Translations under genes and position numbers: made by a program
Assembly (NCBI RefSeq): GCF_003228315.1
Contig: NZ_CP029693.1
Location: 2,737,501-2,801,500, forward strand
Origin: Pseudomonas putida
Lineage (GTDB): Bacteria; Pseudomonadota; Gammaproteobacteria; Pseudomonadales; Pseudomonadaceae
DNA: 64,000 bases
Direction: 5' to 3'
Notes under the pieces: model-generated
The model's input: only the letters and a program-made list of their open reading frames with translations
Databases searched by the model: none
What the model was told of the DNA's origin: nothing
Part shown: piece after piece, positions 53,208-61,658 of the stretch
How positions within the stretch are numbered: the first letter of the stretch is position 1
How the letters are laid out: each line of letters begins with the position of its first letter

Positions 53208-55105
53208 CTTTCCGTCGCCGCTGGGACATCAATACCCGGACCCAGCTCATCAGCCTCGGCCCCGCCCTGTTGCTGACACTGCTGTTGATCAGCTTCTTTA
53301 CCTTCGTACGGATCCAGGACCTGCGCCAGGAGCTCAATCACACCGGCCAGCTGATCGCCAACCAACTGGCCCCGGCGACCGAATACGGGGTGATTTCCGG
53401 CAATAACGAAGTACTGGAAACCTTGCTCAAGGCGACGCTGGCCACGCCCAACGTGCGTTTTCTGGAAGTCCAGGACAACGCCAACCGGATCCTGGTGTAT
53501 GTCGAACAACCCTCGGTCAGCCACAATCGCCCGCATCAGGTCGAAGTGTTCCAGGCGCCGGTGCGTTTGCAACGCATCGCGCTGCACAATGATTTTTTCC
53601 AGGACAGCAGCGCCGCCAGCTCCGCACCCGCCGAGGACTATCTGGGCCGGGTCATCGTTGGCCTATCCAGCGATGCGTTCAGCCAGCGCCAGCAGGAGAT
53701 CCTGCTCAAGGCCGGGATTCTGGCGCTCTTCGCCCTGCTGTTCACCTTCGTGCTCGCACGACGCCTGGCCGGGAGCCTGTCGCAACCGATCCGCGACATC
53801 GGCAACGCGGTCAAGGCGATTTCGGACGGCGACTATAAAACCCCATTGCCGATTGTCGACGACACTGAACTGGGCGCCCTGTCGCAGCACATCAATAACC
53901 TGGCCAGTGGCCTCGAACAGGCCAGTCGTGAACAGCAGCAGGCCATGGCGCAGCTGATCCAGACCCGCGAAGAGGCGGAAAAGGCCAACAACGCCAAATC
54001 CGATTTCCTCGCCATGATGAGCCACGAACTGCGCACACCAATGAATGGTGTGCTGGGCATGCTGCAGTTGCTGGAAACCACCGAGATGACCCCGGAACAG
54101 GTCGAGTACGCGGCGCTGGCGTCGGAGTCCACCGAACATCTGCTCAAGGTCATCAACGATATTCTGGATTTCTCGCGCATCGAGCGTTCGGAACTGGAGC
54201 TGGAACACATTCCGTTCAACCTCGCCGACCTGATCGGTGCCTGCGCCCAATCCTTCCATCACAGTGCCGCGCAACGCAGGCTTGATCTGCAATTGCTGAT
54301 TCCGCAGGACATGAAGGGCTTGCAGGTTCAGGGCGATCCGACGCGGATCCGGCAGATTCTGGTGAACCTGATCGGCAACGCGCTGAAGTTCACCGAGCAA
54401 GGACGCGTCTCCATCGAGACGCAGTGGCAATCACTGGATCATGAATTGTTGTGGTTCACCTGCAGCGTGCGCGACAGCGGGATTGGCATTGCGCCCGAGA
54501 GTCTGGAATTGATGTTCAATGCGTTTCAGCAGGCGGATAGTTCTATTTCAAGACGTTACGGCGGCACCGGCCTTGGCCTGCCCATTGCCCGCACCCTGGC
54601 CGAACGCATGGGCGGCACCCTGCGGGCGCAGAGCGAAGAAGGCCGTGGCTCGGTGTTCACCCTGGAAATTCCACTGGCGCTCTATCAACAGCCGTTGCCG
54701 TCACTGGCACCCCGCACGCCGACGGGCAATGGCGACGGCGAAGGCCGCAATGTGTTGTTGGTCGAAGACAACCCGGTGAACCAGACAGTCATCGAAGCCA
54801 TGCTGCGCAGCCTCGGGTTTACCGTCAGCGTCGCCGCCGATGGCGCCCAGGCCGTGTTGAGTGCCGAAAGCCTGATGTTCGAGGCAATTCTGATGGACTG
54901 CCGGCTGCCCATCGTCGATGGTTACGAAGCCACCCGACAGATTCGCCGCCTGCCCGGTTGCAACCACTTGCCGATCATCGCCCTGACCGCCAATGCCTTG
55001 CAGGGTGACCGCGAAGCCTGTCTGTCGGCGGGGATGAACGATTATCTGGCCAAGCCCTTCAAACGTACTGACCTGCAGCAAATTTTGCAGCGCTGGGTGC
55101 AGTAG
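53204..55105 (+). CDS. Hybrid sensor histidine kinase (PA1611-type)
   Basis: A 633-residue kinase. Two membrane helices (about 14-36 and 166-187) bracket a periplasmic CHASE8-like domain (ATEYGVISGNNEVL at its start). HAMP (about 190-240) leads to HisKA with His274 (MMSHELRTPMNG), HATPase motifs (NLIGNALKF, DSGIGIA, GTGLGLPIA) and a receiver domain with Asp565 (ILMDCRLPIVDG). There is no Hpt domain, so it must use a separate Hpt protein. Its position before fabA matches P. aeruginosa PA1611, which works with HptB and RetS in the Gac/Rsm network. Confidence 0.93.
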   Translation: MTFRRRWDINTRTQLISLGPALLLTLLLISFFTFVRIQDLRQELNHTGQLIANQLAPATEYGVISGNNEVLETLLKATLATPNVRFLEVQDNANRILVYVEQPSVSHNRPHQVEVFQAPVRLQRIALHNDFFQDSSAASSAPAEDYLGRVIVGLSSDAFSQRQQEILLKAGILALFALLFTFVLARRLAGSLSQPIRDIGNAVKAISDGDYKTPLPIVDDTELGALSQHINNLASGLEQASREQQQAMAQLIQTREEAEKANNAKSDFLAMMSHELRTPMNGVLGMLQLLETTEMTPEQVEYAALASESTEHLLKVINDILDFSRIERSELELEHIPFNLADLIGACAQSFHHSAAQRRLDLQLLIPQDMKGLQVQGDPTRIRQILVNLIGNALKFTEQGRVSIETQWQSLDHELLWFTCSVRDSGIGIAPESLELMFNAFQQADSSISRRYGGTGLGLPIARTLAERMGGTLRAQSEEGRGSVFTLEIPLALYQQPLPSLAPRTPTGNGDGEGRNVLLVEDNPVNQTVIEAMLRSLGFTVSVAADGAQAVLSAESLMFEAILMDCRLPIVDGYEATRQIRRLPGCNHLPIIALTANALQGDREACLSAGMNDYLAKPFKRTDLQQILQRWVQ

Positions 55106-55203
55106 TACAGGCCTTTCACGCATCTGCGACTGGCGTGAAAGGCGAAAGTGCGGCAGTCTTAGGCACCCGTACAGGCCCGAAAAGGGGCTTGAATAAAAAT
55201 TTC

Positions 55204-55221
55204 AGTGCACAAGTGTACATT
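55204..55221. promoter_or_regulatory. Possible fatty-acid regulator operator (DesT/FabR-like) upstream of fabA
   Basis: AGTGCACAAGTGTACATT contains the dyad GTGCAC-AA-GTGTAC, a good two-fold palindrome. It resembles the TetR-family operators for FabR (AGCGTACACGTGTTCGCT) and DesT that control fabA and fabB, matching at about 12 of 18 positions. It lies about 135 bases before the fabA start. Confidence 0.5.
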
Positions 55222-55352
55222 CATGTCCTTGGTGCTGTGACTTTCACTACAACGCAATAGTCTATGAGTAGGCTGCCGGTTCGAGGCATGAACGCTTCGA
55301 TCGGCCGGGAAGATTTGCCCCACCTGCCGCATGGGACTATTGAGGAGCTCGC

Positions 55353-55868
55353 ATGACCAAACAAAACGCCTTTACCCGGGAAGACCTGCTGCGCTGCAGT
55401 CGCGGTGAGCTGTTCGGCCCAGGTAACGCGCAACTGCCCGCCCCGAACATGCTGATGGTTGATCGCATCACCCTGATCAGCGAAGAAGGCGGCAAGTACG
55501 GCAAAGGTGAATTGGTCGCCGAGCTGGATATCAATCCGGACCTGTGGTTCTTCGCCTGCCACTTCGAAGGCGATCCGGTGATGCCGGGCTGCCTGGGCCT
55601 CGACGCCATGTGGCAACTGGTCGGCTTCTTCCTCGGCTGGCAAGGCCTGCCAGGCCGCGGTCGCGCCCTGGGCTCGGGCGAAGTGAAGTTCTTCGGCCAG
55701 GTCCTGCCGACCGCCAAGAAGGTCACCTACAACATCCATATCAAACGCGTCCTGAAGGGCAAGCTGAACCTGGCCATTGCCGATGGTTCGGTCACTGTCG
55801 ACGGTCGCGAAATCTACACCGCCGAAGGCCTCCGTGTCGGCGTATTCACCTCCACTGACAACTTCTAA
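55353..55868 (+). CDS. fabA: 3-hydroxydecanoyl-ACP dehydratase/isomerase FabA
   Basis: FabA, 171 residues, makes the cis double bond for unsaturated fatty acids. Active-site residues His70 ([10 protein letters not shown]) and Asp84 ([10 protein letters not shown]) are at the positions known for the E. coli enzyme. The ATG follows GAGGAGCTCGC. First gene of fabA-fabB, 12 bases before fabB. Essential in pseudomonads without another route. Confidence 0.98.
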   Translation: MTKQNAFTREDLLRCSRGELFGPGNAQLPAPNMLMVDRITLISEEGGKYGKGELVAELDINPDLWFFACHFEGDPVMPGCLGLDAMWQLVGFFLGWQGLPGRGRALGSGEVKFFGQVLPTAKKVTYNIHIKRVLKGKLNLAIADGSVTVDGREIYTAEGLRVGVFTSTDNF

Positions 55869-55879
55869 GGGTTATTCGC

Positions 55880-57100
55880 ATGCGCCGCGTCGTTATCACT
55901 GGTCTGGGCATTGTTTCGTGCCTGGGCAATGACAAAGAGACCGTCTCCGCTAACCTGCGTGCAAGCCGCCCTGGCATCCGGTTCAACCCGGAATATGCCG
56001 AAATGGGTCTGCGTAGCCAGGTTTCCGGCTCCATTGACCTCAACCTTGAAGAACTGATCGATCGCAAGATCTATCGCTTCGTCGGCCACGCGGCGGCTTA
56101 CGCCTACCTGGCCATGAAAGACGCTATCACCGACTCCGGCCTGACCGAAGAGCAGGTTTCCAACCCGCGTACCGGCCTGATCGCCGGTTCCGGTGGCGCC
56201 TCCACCCTGAACCAGATGGAAGCGCTGGACATCCTGCGCGAGAAAGGCGTCAAGCGCGTCGGCCCATACCGCGTAACGCGGACCATGAGCAGCACCGTTT
56301 CCGCCTGCCTGGCCACTCCGTTCAAGATCAAGGGCCTGAACTACTCCATCGCTTCTGCTTGCGCCACCAGTGCTCACTGCATCGGTACCGCCATGGAACA
56401 GATCCAGATGGGCAAGCAGGACATCGTGTTCGCCGGCGGCGGTGAAGAAGAGCACTGGAGCCAGTCGTTCCTGTTCGACGCCATGGGCGCCCTGTCCAGC
56501 AAGCGCAACGACAGTCCGCAGCAAGCCTCCCGTGCCTACGACGCCGACCGTGACGGTTTCGTCATCGCCGGTGGTGGCGGTATGGTCGTGGTTGAAGAGC
56601 TGGAACACGCTCTGGCCCGTGGCGCGAAGATCTACGCGGAAATCGTTGGCTACGGCGCGACTTCCGACGGCTACGACATGGTTGCCCCGAGTGGTGAAGG
56701 CGCGATCCGCTGCATGCAGCAGGCGCTGTCCACCGTCGACACCCCGATCGACTACCTGAACACCCACGGCACTTCGACCCCGGTCGGCGACGTCGCGGAA
56801 ATGAAAGGTGTGCGTGAAGTGTTCGGCGACAAGGCGCCGGCCATCAGCTCCACCAAGAGCCTGTCGGGTCACTCCCTGGGCGCCGCCGGCGTTCACGAAG
56901 CGATCTACTGCATGCTGATGATGGAAGGCAACTTCATTGCCGGCTCCGCCAACATCGACGAGCTGGACCCTGAAGTGGCTGACCTGCCTGTTCTGACCAA
57001 GACCCAGGAAAACGCCAAGATCGACACCGTGATGAGCAACAGCTTCGGCTTCGGTGGCACCAACGCCACCCTGGTACTGAAGCGCTGGCAGGGCAAGTAA
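55880..57100 (+). CDS. fabB: 3-oxoacyl-ACP synthase I FabB
   Basis: FabB, 406 residues, elongates the unsaturated acyl chains made by FabA. The catalytic triad is visible: Cys161 (SACATSAHC), His in [10 protein letters not shown] and His in [11 protein letters not shown]. Length equals the E. coli protein. It is 11 bases after fabA and followed by a strong terminator. Confidence 0.98.
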   Translation: MRRVVITGLGIVSCLGNDKETVSANLRASRPGIRFNPEYAEMGLRSQVSGSIDLNLEELIDRKIYRFVGHAAAYAYLAMKDAITDSGLTEEQVSNPRTGLIAGSGGASTLNQMEALDILREKGVKRVGPYRVTRTMSSTVSACLATPFKIKGLNYSIASACATSAHCIGTAMEQIQMGKQDIVFAGGGEEEHWSQSFLFDAMGALSSKRNDSPQQASRAYDADRDGFVIAGGGGMVVVEELEHALARGAKIYAEIVGYGATSDGYDMVAPSGEGAIRCMQQALSTVDTPIDYLNTHGTSTPVGDVAEMKGVREVFGDKAPAISSTKSLSGHSLGAAGVHEAIYCMLMMEGNFIAGSANIDELDPEVADLPVLTKTQENAKIDTVMSNSFGFGGTNATLVLKRWQGK

Positions 57101-57124
57101 TACCCCGCCATTACGCCGCACATG

Positions 57125-57158
57125 AAAACGCCCCGACTGGTTCGGGGCGTTTTTTTTC
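57125..57158 (+). terminator. Terminator after fabB
   Basis: CGCCCCGA-CTGG-TTCGGGGCG with a long T-run after it and an A-run before it, a strong intrinsic terminator for fabAB. Confidence 0.93.
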
Positions 57159-57179
57159 GTTCTTTAAAAATGCAAAACC

Positions 57180-57271
57180 CTGTAGGAGCGAGCCTGCTCG
57201 CGAAAGCGGTGTGACAGTCGATGAAGATTTTGAATGTAATGACGTCTTCGCGAGCAGGCTCGCTCCTACAG
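57180..57271. repeat. Paired REP palindromes after fabB
   Basis: CTGTAGGAGCGAGCCTGCTC...GCGAAAGC faces CTTCGCGAGCAGGCTCGCTC...CTACAG. The GCGAAAGC tail variant is the same as in the phhR pair. Confidence 0.9.
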
Positions 57272-57494
57272 GGTCGGCGTTTTGCTCAAAGAACTTCGAT
57301 GGAAACATGAAGCTTTTGTCATGGAACTCAACGCCCTGCGACGCAATGTCGCGGATTACGCGGGCTGCGGGATTCTGTCCGATTCGGTAACAAACCCTTT
57401 CCAATCTCGATCATTTACTTAGCAGGCTAACAAAATCTATAACAGAGTCCTGCACACGCCTTGCTGCAGATATCAGAAAGATTGGAGCTAGCAG

Positions 57495-57683
57495 ATGACT
57501 GTAAAAGTGACTGAACGCGACGATTCACGTAAATCCCATGAGGGTGTAGCCGCCGGTATCCGGATCTGGGATGTGTACCAACAGGACCTGCTGGTCGGGA
57601 TGTTCCATTCCGAGAAAGACGCGCAAAACTACAAGGCCGAACTGGAAACGCTGGAGCAACTACGGGAACGCCGCTCCGCCTGA
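57495..57683 (+). CDS. Small protein, 62 residues, unknown
   Basis: A 62-residue, charged protein (IRIWDVYQQDLLVGMFHSEK, then a helical DAQNYKAELETLEQLRERRS). No signal peptide or membrane segment. GGAG lies 7 bases before the ATG and a terminator follows, which supports a real gene. I cannot assign a function. Confidence 0.75.
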   Translation: MTVKVTERDDSRKSHEGVAAGIRIWDVYQQDLLVGMFHSEKDAQNYKAELETLEQLRERRSA

Positions 57684-57717
57684 GCCCTCCACCTACGCAA
57701 TGGCAGCATTGAAAACG

Positions 57718-57748
57718 ATAAACCCCGCCATGAGCGGGGTTTGTCGTT
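57718..57748 (+). terminator. Terminator after the 62-residue gene
   Basis: AACCCCGC-CATGA-GCGGGGTT followed by TGTCGTTGTT. It lies 35 bases after the stop codon. Confidence 0.8.
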
Positions 57749-57766
57749 GTTGCGTGCCTGCGTGGT

Positions 57767-58309
57767 TTACCACATCAGATCATCCGGGATCTGGTAGGCC
57801 GCGTACGGATCGTCCTCGACAGCCACTTCTTCGGTCTTGACGTTCATCTGCACGATGCGCTGTGGGTCGCGCTCCTGAATCTTCAGGGCCGCTTCGCGCG
57901 GGATGACTTCGTAGCCGCCGGCGTGATGCACGATGGCCAGAAAACCGTTGCTGAGCTTGTTGCGCATCAGCGCGTTCACCGAAATGCGCTTGACCTTCTT
58001 GTCGTCGACGAAGTTGTAGTAGTCCTCGGTCGTCAGCTTCGGCAGGCGCGTGGCTTCGATCAACTGCTTGATCTGCGCAACGCGGGCCTTGGCCTCGGCC
58101 TTTTCCTGCTGCTGGCGGTTGAGCTCCTGGTCGCGCTTGACCTTTTCGGCCTGGGCCTCCTGGGCTGCGCGCTGCTGGGAGTCATCCAGTTCGATCTGGC
58201 CTTTGTGGGCCAGGCGTTGTTGTTTCTGCTTTTCTTTGCTGACCTGCTTGGCCTGCTTCTGGTTGACCAGCCCTGCTTTGAGCAACTGGTCGCGAAGGGA
58301 AATGCTCAT
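57767..58309 (-). CDS. DUF2058 protein (YaiL-like)
   Basis: A 180-residue, highly charged and coiled-coil-like protein (EKQKQQRLAHKGQIELDDSQ, then QRAAQEAQAEKVKRDQELNR). The DUF2058 signature is LRDQLLKAGLVNQKQAKQVS at the N-terminus and YNFVDDKKVKRISVNALMRN in the middle. Related to E. coli YaiL; molecular role unclear. 28 bases after mazG. Confidence 0.92.
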   Translation of the reverse strand: MSISLRDQLLKAGLVNQKQAKQVSKEKQKQQRLAHKGQIELDDSQQRAAQEAQAEKVKRDQELNRQQQEKAEAKARVAQIKQLIEATRLPKLTTEDYYNFVDDKKVKRISVNALMRNKLSNGFLAIVHHAGGYEVIPREAALKIQERDPQRIVQMNVKTEEVAVEDDPYAAYQIPDDLMW

Positions 58310-58337
58310 GGTGCTTATTACTCACTTAGGCTACTGC

Positions 58338-59171
58338 TCAACCGCAGCTGGGCACATTCTTTTCCTGGCGTTTGGCTTCGCCCCATAAGGCGTCCAATTC
58401 TTCGAGGGTGCAATCTTCCATGGGACGGTGGGTGTCGCGCAATGCCTGTTCGATAAAACGGAAGCGTCGCTCGAACTTGCCGTTGGCGCCACGCAGCGCG
58501 GTTTCCGGGTCGACCTTGAGGTGCCGCGCCAGATTGACCACCGAAAACAGCAGGTCGCCAATCTCGTCGGCCACCGCTTCAGGATCTTTTTCCGACATGG
58601 CTTCGAGGACTTCATCGAGCTCTTCACGGACCTTGTCTAGCACCGGCAAGGCATCAGGCCAGTCGAAACCGACCTGCCCTGCCCGCTTCTGCAACTTGGC
58701 CGAACGGGACAACGCCGGCAATGCGGCAGGAACGTCATCGAGCAGAGACAGCTGCTGCGGTGCATCGGATTTCTCGGCACGCTCTTCGGCCTTGATCTCC
58801 TCCCAACGCTGCTTGACCTGTTCCTCACTCAGACGCGGGACATCCAGCGGCGCGTACAGATCGCCGGTGGGGAATACGTGGGGATGACGACGGATCAGCT
58901 TGCGGGTAATGCTGTCGACCACGCCGGCGAATTCGAAACGCCCTTCTTCTCGGGCCAACTGGCTGTAATACACCACCTGGAACAACAGATCGCCCAGCTC
59001 ACCTTGCAAGTGATCGAAGTCCCCGCGCTCGATGGCGTCGGCGACTTCGTAGGCTTCCTCAAGGGTATGCGGGACGATAGTGGCGTAGGTTTGCTTGATG
59101 TCCCACGGGCAACCGTATTGCGGGTCGCGCAGGCGGTTCATCAGGTGCAGCAGCTCTTCAAGTGAATACAT
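58338..59171 (-). CDS. mazG: Nucleoside triphosphate pyrophosphohydrolase MazG
   Basis: MazG, 277 residues, hydrolyses NTPs to NMPs and helps remove abnormal nucleotides; in E. coli it also lowers ppGpp levels. Two MazG domains are visible, the first with EEAYEVADAIERGDFDHLQG and ELGDLLFQVVYYSQ, the second with EELDEVLEAM and DEIGDLLFSVVNLAR. It follows relA on the same strand, separated by a REP pair. Confidence 0.95.
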   Translation of the reverse strand: MYSLEELLHLMNRLRDPQYGCPWDIKQTYATIVPHTLEEAYEVADAIERGDFDHLQGELGDLLFQVVYYSQLAREEGRFEFAGVVDSITRKLIRRHPHVFPTGDLYAPLDVPRLSEEQVKQRWEEIKAEERAEKSDAPQQLSLLDDVPAALPALSRSAKLQKRAGQVGFDWPDALPVLDKVREELDEVLEAMSEKDPEAVADEIGDLLFSVVNLARHLKVDPETALRGANGKFERRFRFIEQALRDTHRPMEDCTLEELDALWGEAKRQEKNVPSCG

Positions 59172-59191
59172 TTATCGAACTCTGCAAGAAC

Positions 59192-59282
59192 CTGTGGGAG
59201 CGAGCTTGCTCGCGATTGCGGGCTGACAGGCAACGTAGATGTTGAATGTTAGATCGTCATCGCGAGCAAGCTCGCTCCCACA
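59192..59282. repeat. Paired REP palindromes between mazG and relA
   Basis: CTGTGGGAGCGAGCTTGCTC...GCGATTG faces CATCGCGAGCAAGCTCGCTC...CCACA. Both arms have the GAGCTTGCTC variant. Confidence 0.9.
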
Positions 59283-59292
59283 TTAATTACCA

Positions 59293-61536
59293 TCAAGGCG
59301 TACGGTTACGCCGCGTTTCGATGATGTTCGGCAATTGGGAAATCCGCCCCAGCAACCGACCCAACGCATCCAGCCCCGGAATCTCGATGGTCAGGGACAT
59401 CAACGCCGTGTTGTCCTCTTTGTTCGAGCGGGTGTTGACCGCCAGCACGTTGATCCGCTCGTTGAGCAGCACCTGAGAAACGTCACGCAACAGCCCGGAA
59501 CGGTCGTAGGCCCGGATGACGATGTCCACCGGATAGGTGAGCACCGGGACCGGTCCCCAGCTGACCTGGATGATGCGCTCCGGCTCGCGCCCGGACAGTT
59601 GCAGTACCGACGCACAATCCTGACGGTGGATACTCACGCCACGACCCTGGGTGATGTAGCCGACAATCGCGTCCCCCGGCAGCGGCTGGCAGCAGCCGGC
59701 CATCTGGGTCATCAGGTTGCCGACACCCTGGATTTGGATATCGCCACGCTTGCCCGGCTTGTAACCGGTGGCTTTGCGCGGAATCAGCTCCAGCTGTTCG
59801 TTGCCCCGCTCCGGCTCGACCAATTGCTGTGCCAGGTTGACCAGTTGCGCCAGACGCAAGTCGCCGGCACCGAGGGCGGCGAACATGTCTTCGGCGGTTT
59901 TCATGTTGGCCTTGTCGGCCAGCTTTTCGAAATCCACCGCCGGCAGACCAAGGCGAGTGAGTTCACGTTCCAGCAGGGTTTTGCCGGCGGCAACGTTCTG
60001 GTCGCGCGCCTGCAGCTTGAACCAGTGAACGATCTTCGCCCGCGCCCGGGACGTGGTGACATAACCCAGGTTCGGGTTCAGCCAGTCGCGGCTTGGCGTG
60101 CCGTGCTTGCTGGTGATGATCTCGACCTGTTCACCGGTTTGCAGGCTGTAGTTGAGCGGCACGATGCGCCCGTTGATCTTGGCCCCACGGCAGTTGTGGC
60201 CGATCTCGGTGTGTACGCGGTACGCAAAGTCCAGCGGCGTCGCGCCCTTCGGCAAGTCGATGGCATGACCGTCGGGGGTGAAGATGTAGACGCGATCGGG
60301 TTCGATATCGACCCGCAACTGTTCCGCCAGGCCGCCGATATCACCCAGCTCTTCATGCCACTCGAGCACCTGACGCAGCCAGGAGATTTTCTCTTCGTAG
60401 TGATTGGAGCCGGACTTGACGTCGGTGCCCTTGTAGCGCCAGTGCGCGCAAACACCCAGCTCGGCTTCCTCGTGCATGGCGTGGGTGCGGATCTGCACTT
60501 CCAGCACCTTGCCCTCGGGGCCGATCACCGCGGTGTGCAGCGAGCGGTAGCCGTTCTCTTTCGGGTTGGCGATGTAGTCGTCGAACTCTTTCGGGATATG
60601 CCGCCACAAAGTGTGGACGATGCCGAGCGCGGTGTAGCAGTCGCGCATTTCCGGCACCAGTACGCGAACGGCGCGCACGTCGTAGATCTGGCTGAACTCC
60701 AGACCCTTGCGCTGCATTTTGCGCCAGATCGAATAGATGTGTTTGGCCCGACCGCTGATGTCCGCCTCGACACCGGTGGCCTGCAGCTCGTTTTTCAGTT
60801 GGCTCATCACGTCGCTGATGAAGCGCTCGCGATCCAGTCGCCGCTCGTGGAGCAACTTGGCGATCTGTTTGTACTGGTCCGGCTCAAGGTAGCGGAAGGA
60901 CAAATCCTCCAGCTCCCATTTGATATGACCGATACCCAGGCGGTGGGCGAGCGGCGCGTAGATGTCGAAGACTTCACGGGCCACGCGGTTGCGTTTTTCG
61001 TCATCGGCGGTTTTCACCGCGCGAATCGCGCAGGTGCGTTCGGCCAGTTTGATCAGGGCGACACGAACATCGTCGACCATGGCCACGAGCATCTTGCGCA
61101 GGTTTTCGACCTGGCCCTGGGTGCCCATCACCATGGATTTGCGCGGGCTCAGACTGTCGCTGATCGCCGCCATGCGCTGCACGCCGTCAATGAGTTTGGC
61201 CACCACCGGACCGAAACGCTGGCTGACGGCCGGTAACGCAATCTGGCCTTCGCGCACGCCCCGGTACAGAACCGCGGCGACCAGCGAATCCTGATCGAGT
61301 TTGAGGTCGGCGAGGATCTCGGCGATTTCAAGGCCGGTGCGGAAACTGGAGTTTCCTTCGGACCACAAATTGTTCGCCGCATTGGCTTGTTGTTCAGCCT
61401 CGCGAGCGTAGTCGCAGGCCTCTTTCAAGGCTTCGCGATCCAGTGCCAGATCGACACTGACCGCATGATCGAGCCAAGCCTCGAGATTGATACTGCCGTC
61501 GGTGTTGATCGGCTGGTGTGCTCTCACCTGTACCAT
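59293..61536 (-). CDS. relA: ppGpp synthetase RelA
   Basis: RelA, 747 residues, makes (p)ppGpp on ribosomes with uncharged tRNA. The N-terminal HD domain lacks the hydrolase HD pair (LYRGVREGQIALPAVSQRFG), as in monofunctional RelA. The synthetase domain has DVRAVRVLVPEMRDCYTALG and NPKENGYRSLHTAVIGPEGK. TGS (VYIFTPDGHAIDLPKGATPL) and C-terminal ACT (PVDIVIRAYDRSGLLRDVSQ) domains follow. Confidence 0.97.
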   Translation of the reverse strand: MVQVRAHQPINTDGSINLEAWLDHAVSVDLALDREALKEACDYAREAEQQANAANNLWSEGNSSFRTGLEIAEILADLKLDQDSLVAAVLYRGVREGQIALPAVSQRFGPVVAKLIDGVQRMAAISDSLSPRKSMVMGTQGQVENLRKMLVAMVDDVRVALIKLAERTCAIRAVKTADDEKRNRVAREVFDIYAPLAHRLGIGHIKWELEDLSFRYLEPDQYKQIAKLLHERRLDRERFISDVMSQLKNELQATGVEADISGRAKHIYSIWRKMQRKGLEFSQIYDVRAVRVLVPEMRDCYTALGIVHTLWRHIPKEFDDYIANPKENGYRSLHTAVIGPEGKVLEVQIRTHAMHEEAELGVCAHWRYKGTDVKSGSNHYEEKISWLRQVLEWHEELGDIGGLAEQLRVDIEPDRVYIFTPDGHAIDLPKGATPLDFAYRVHTEIGHNCRGAKINGRIVPLNYSLQTGEQVEIITSKHGTPSRDWLNPNLGYVTTSRARAKIVHWFKLQARDQNVAAGKTLLERELTRLGLPAVDFEKLADKANMKTAEDMFAALGAGDLRLAQLVNLAQQLVEPERGNEQLELIPRKATGYKPGKRGDIQIQGVGNLMTQMAGCCQPLPGDAIVGYITQGRGVSIHRQDCASVLQLSGREPERIIQVSWGPVPVLTYPVDIVIRAYDRSGLLRDVSQVLLNERINVLAVNTRSNKEDNTALMSLTIEIPGLDALGRLLGRISQLPNIIETRRNRTP

Positions 61537-61658
61537 CTTGCTTACCTTCCCTACGACGCAGATTCAATGCGTCAAATCGCTGACCTTCGTTGCCTGTGCA
61601 CCCACGTCGGGCTGGTACGCGGCTGCACGGGCGGGTCAGTCGGACCAGACGAGCCGTC

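Noticed and set aside
57307..57390. 27-codon ORF (MKLLSWNSTPCDAMSRI...) in the gap after fabB
   Set aside because: No ribosome site, no likely family and odd composition; probably chance.
59335..61236. 633-codon plus-strand frame opposite relA
   Set aside because: Fully antisense to relA, which is unmistakable; composition is that of a shadow frame.
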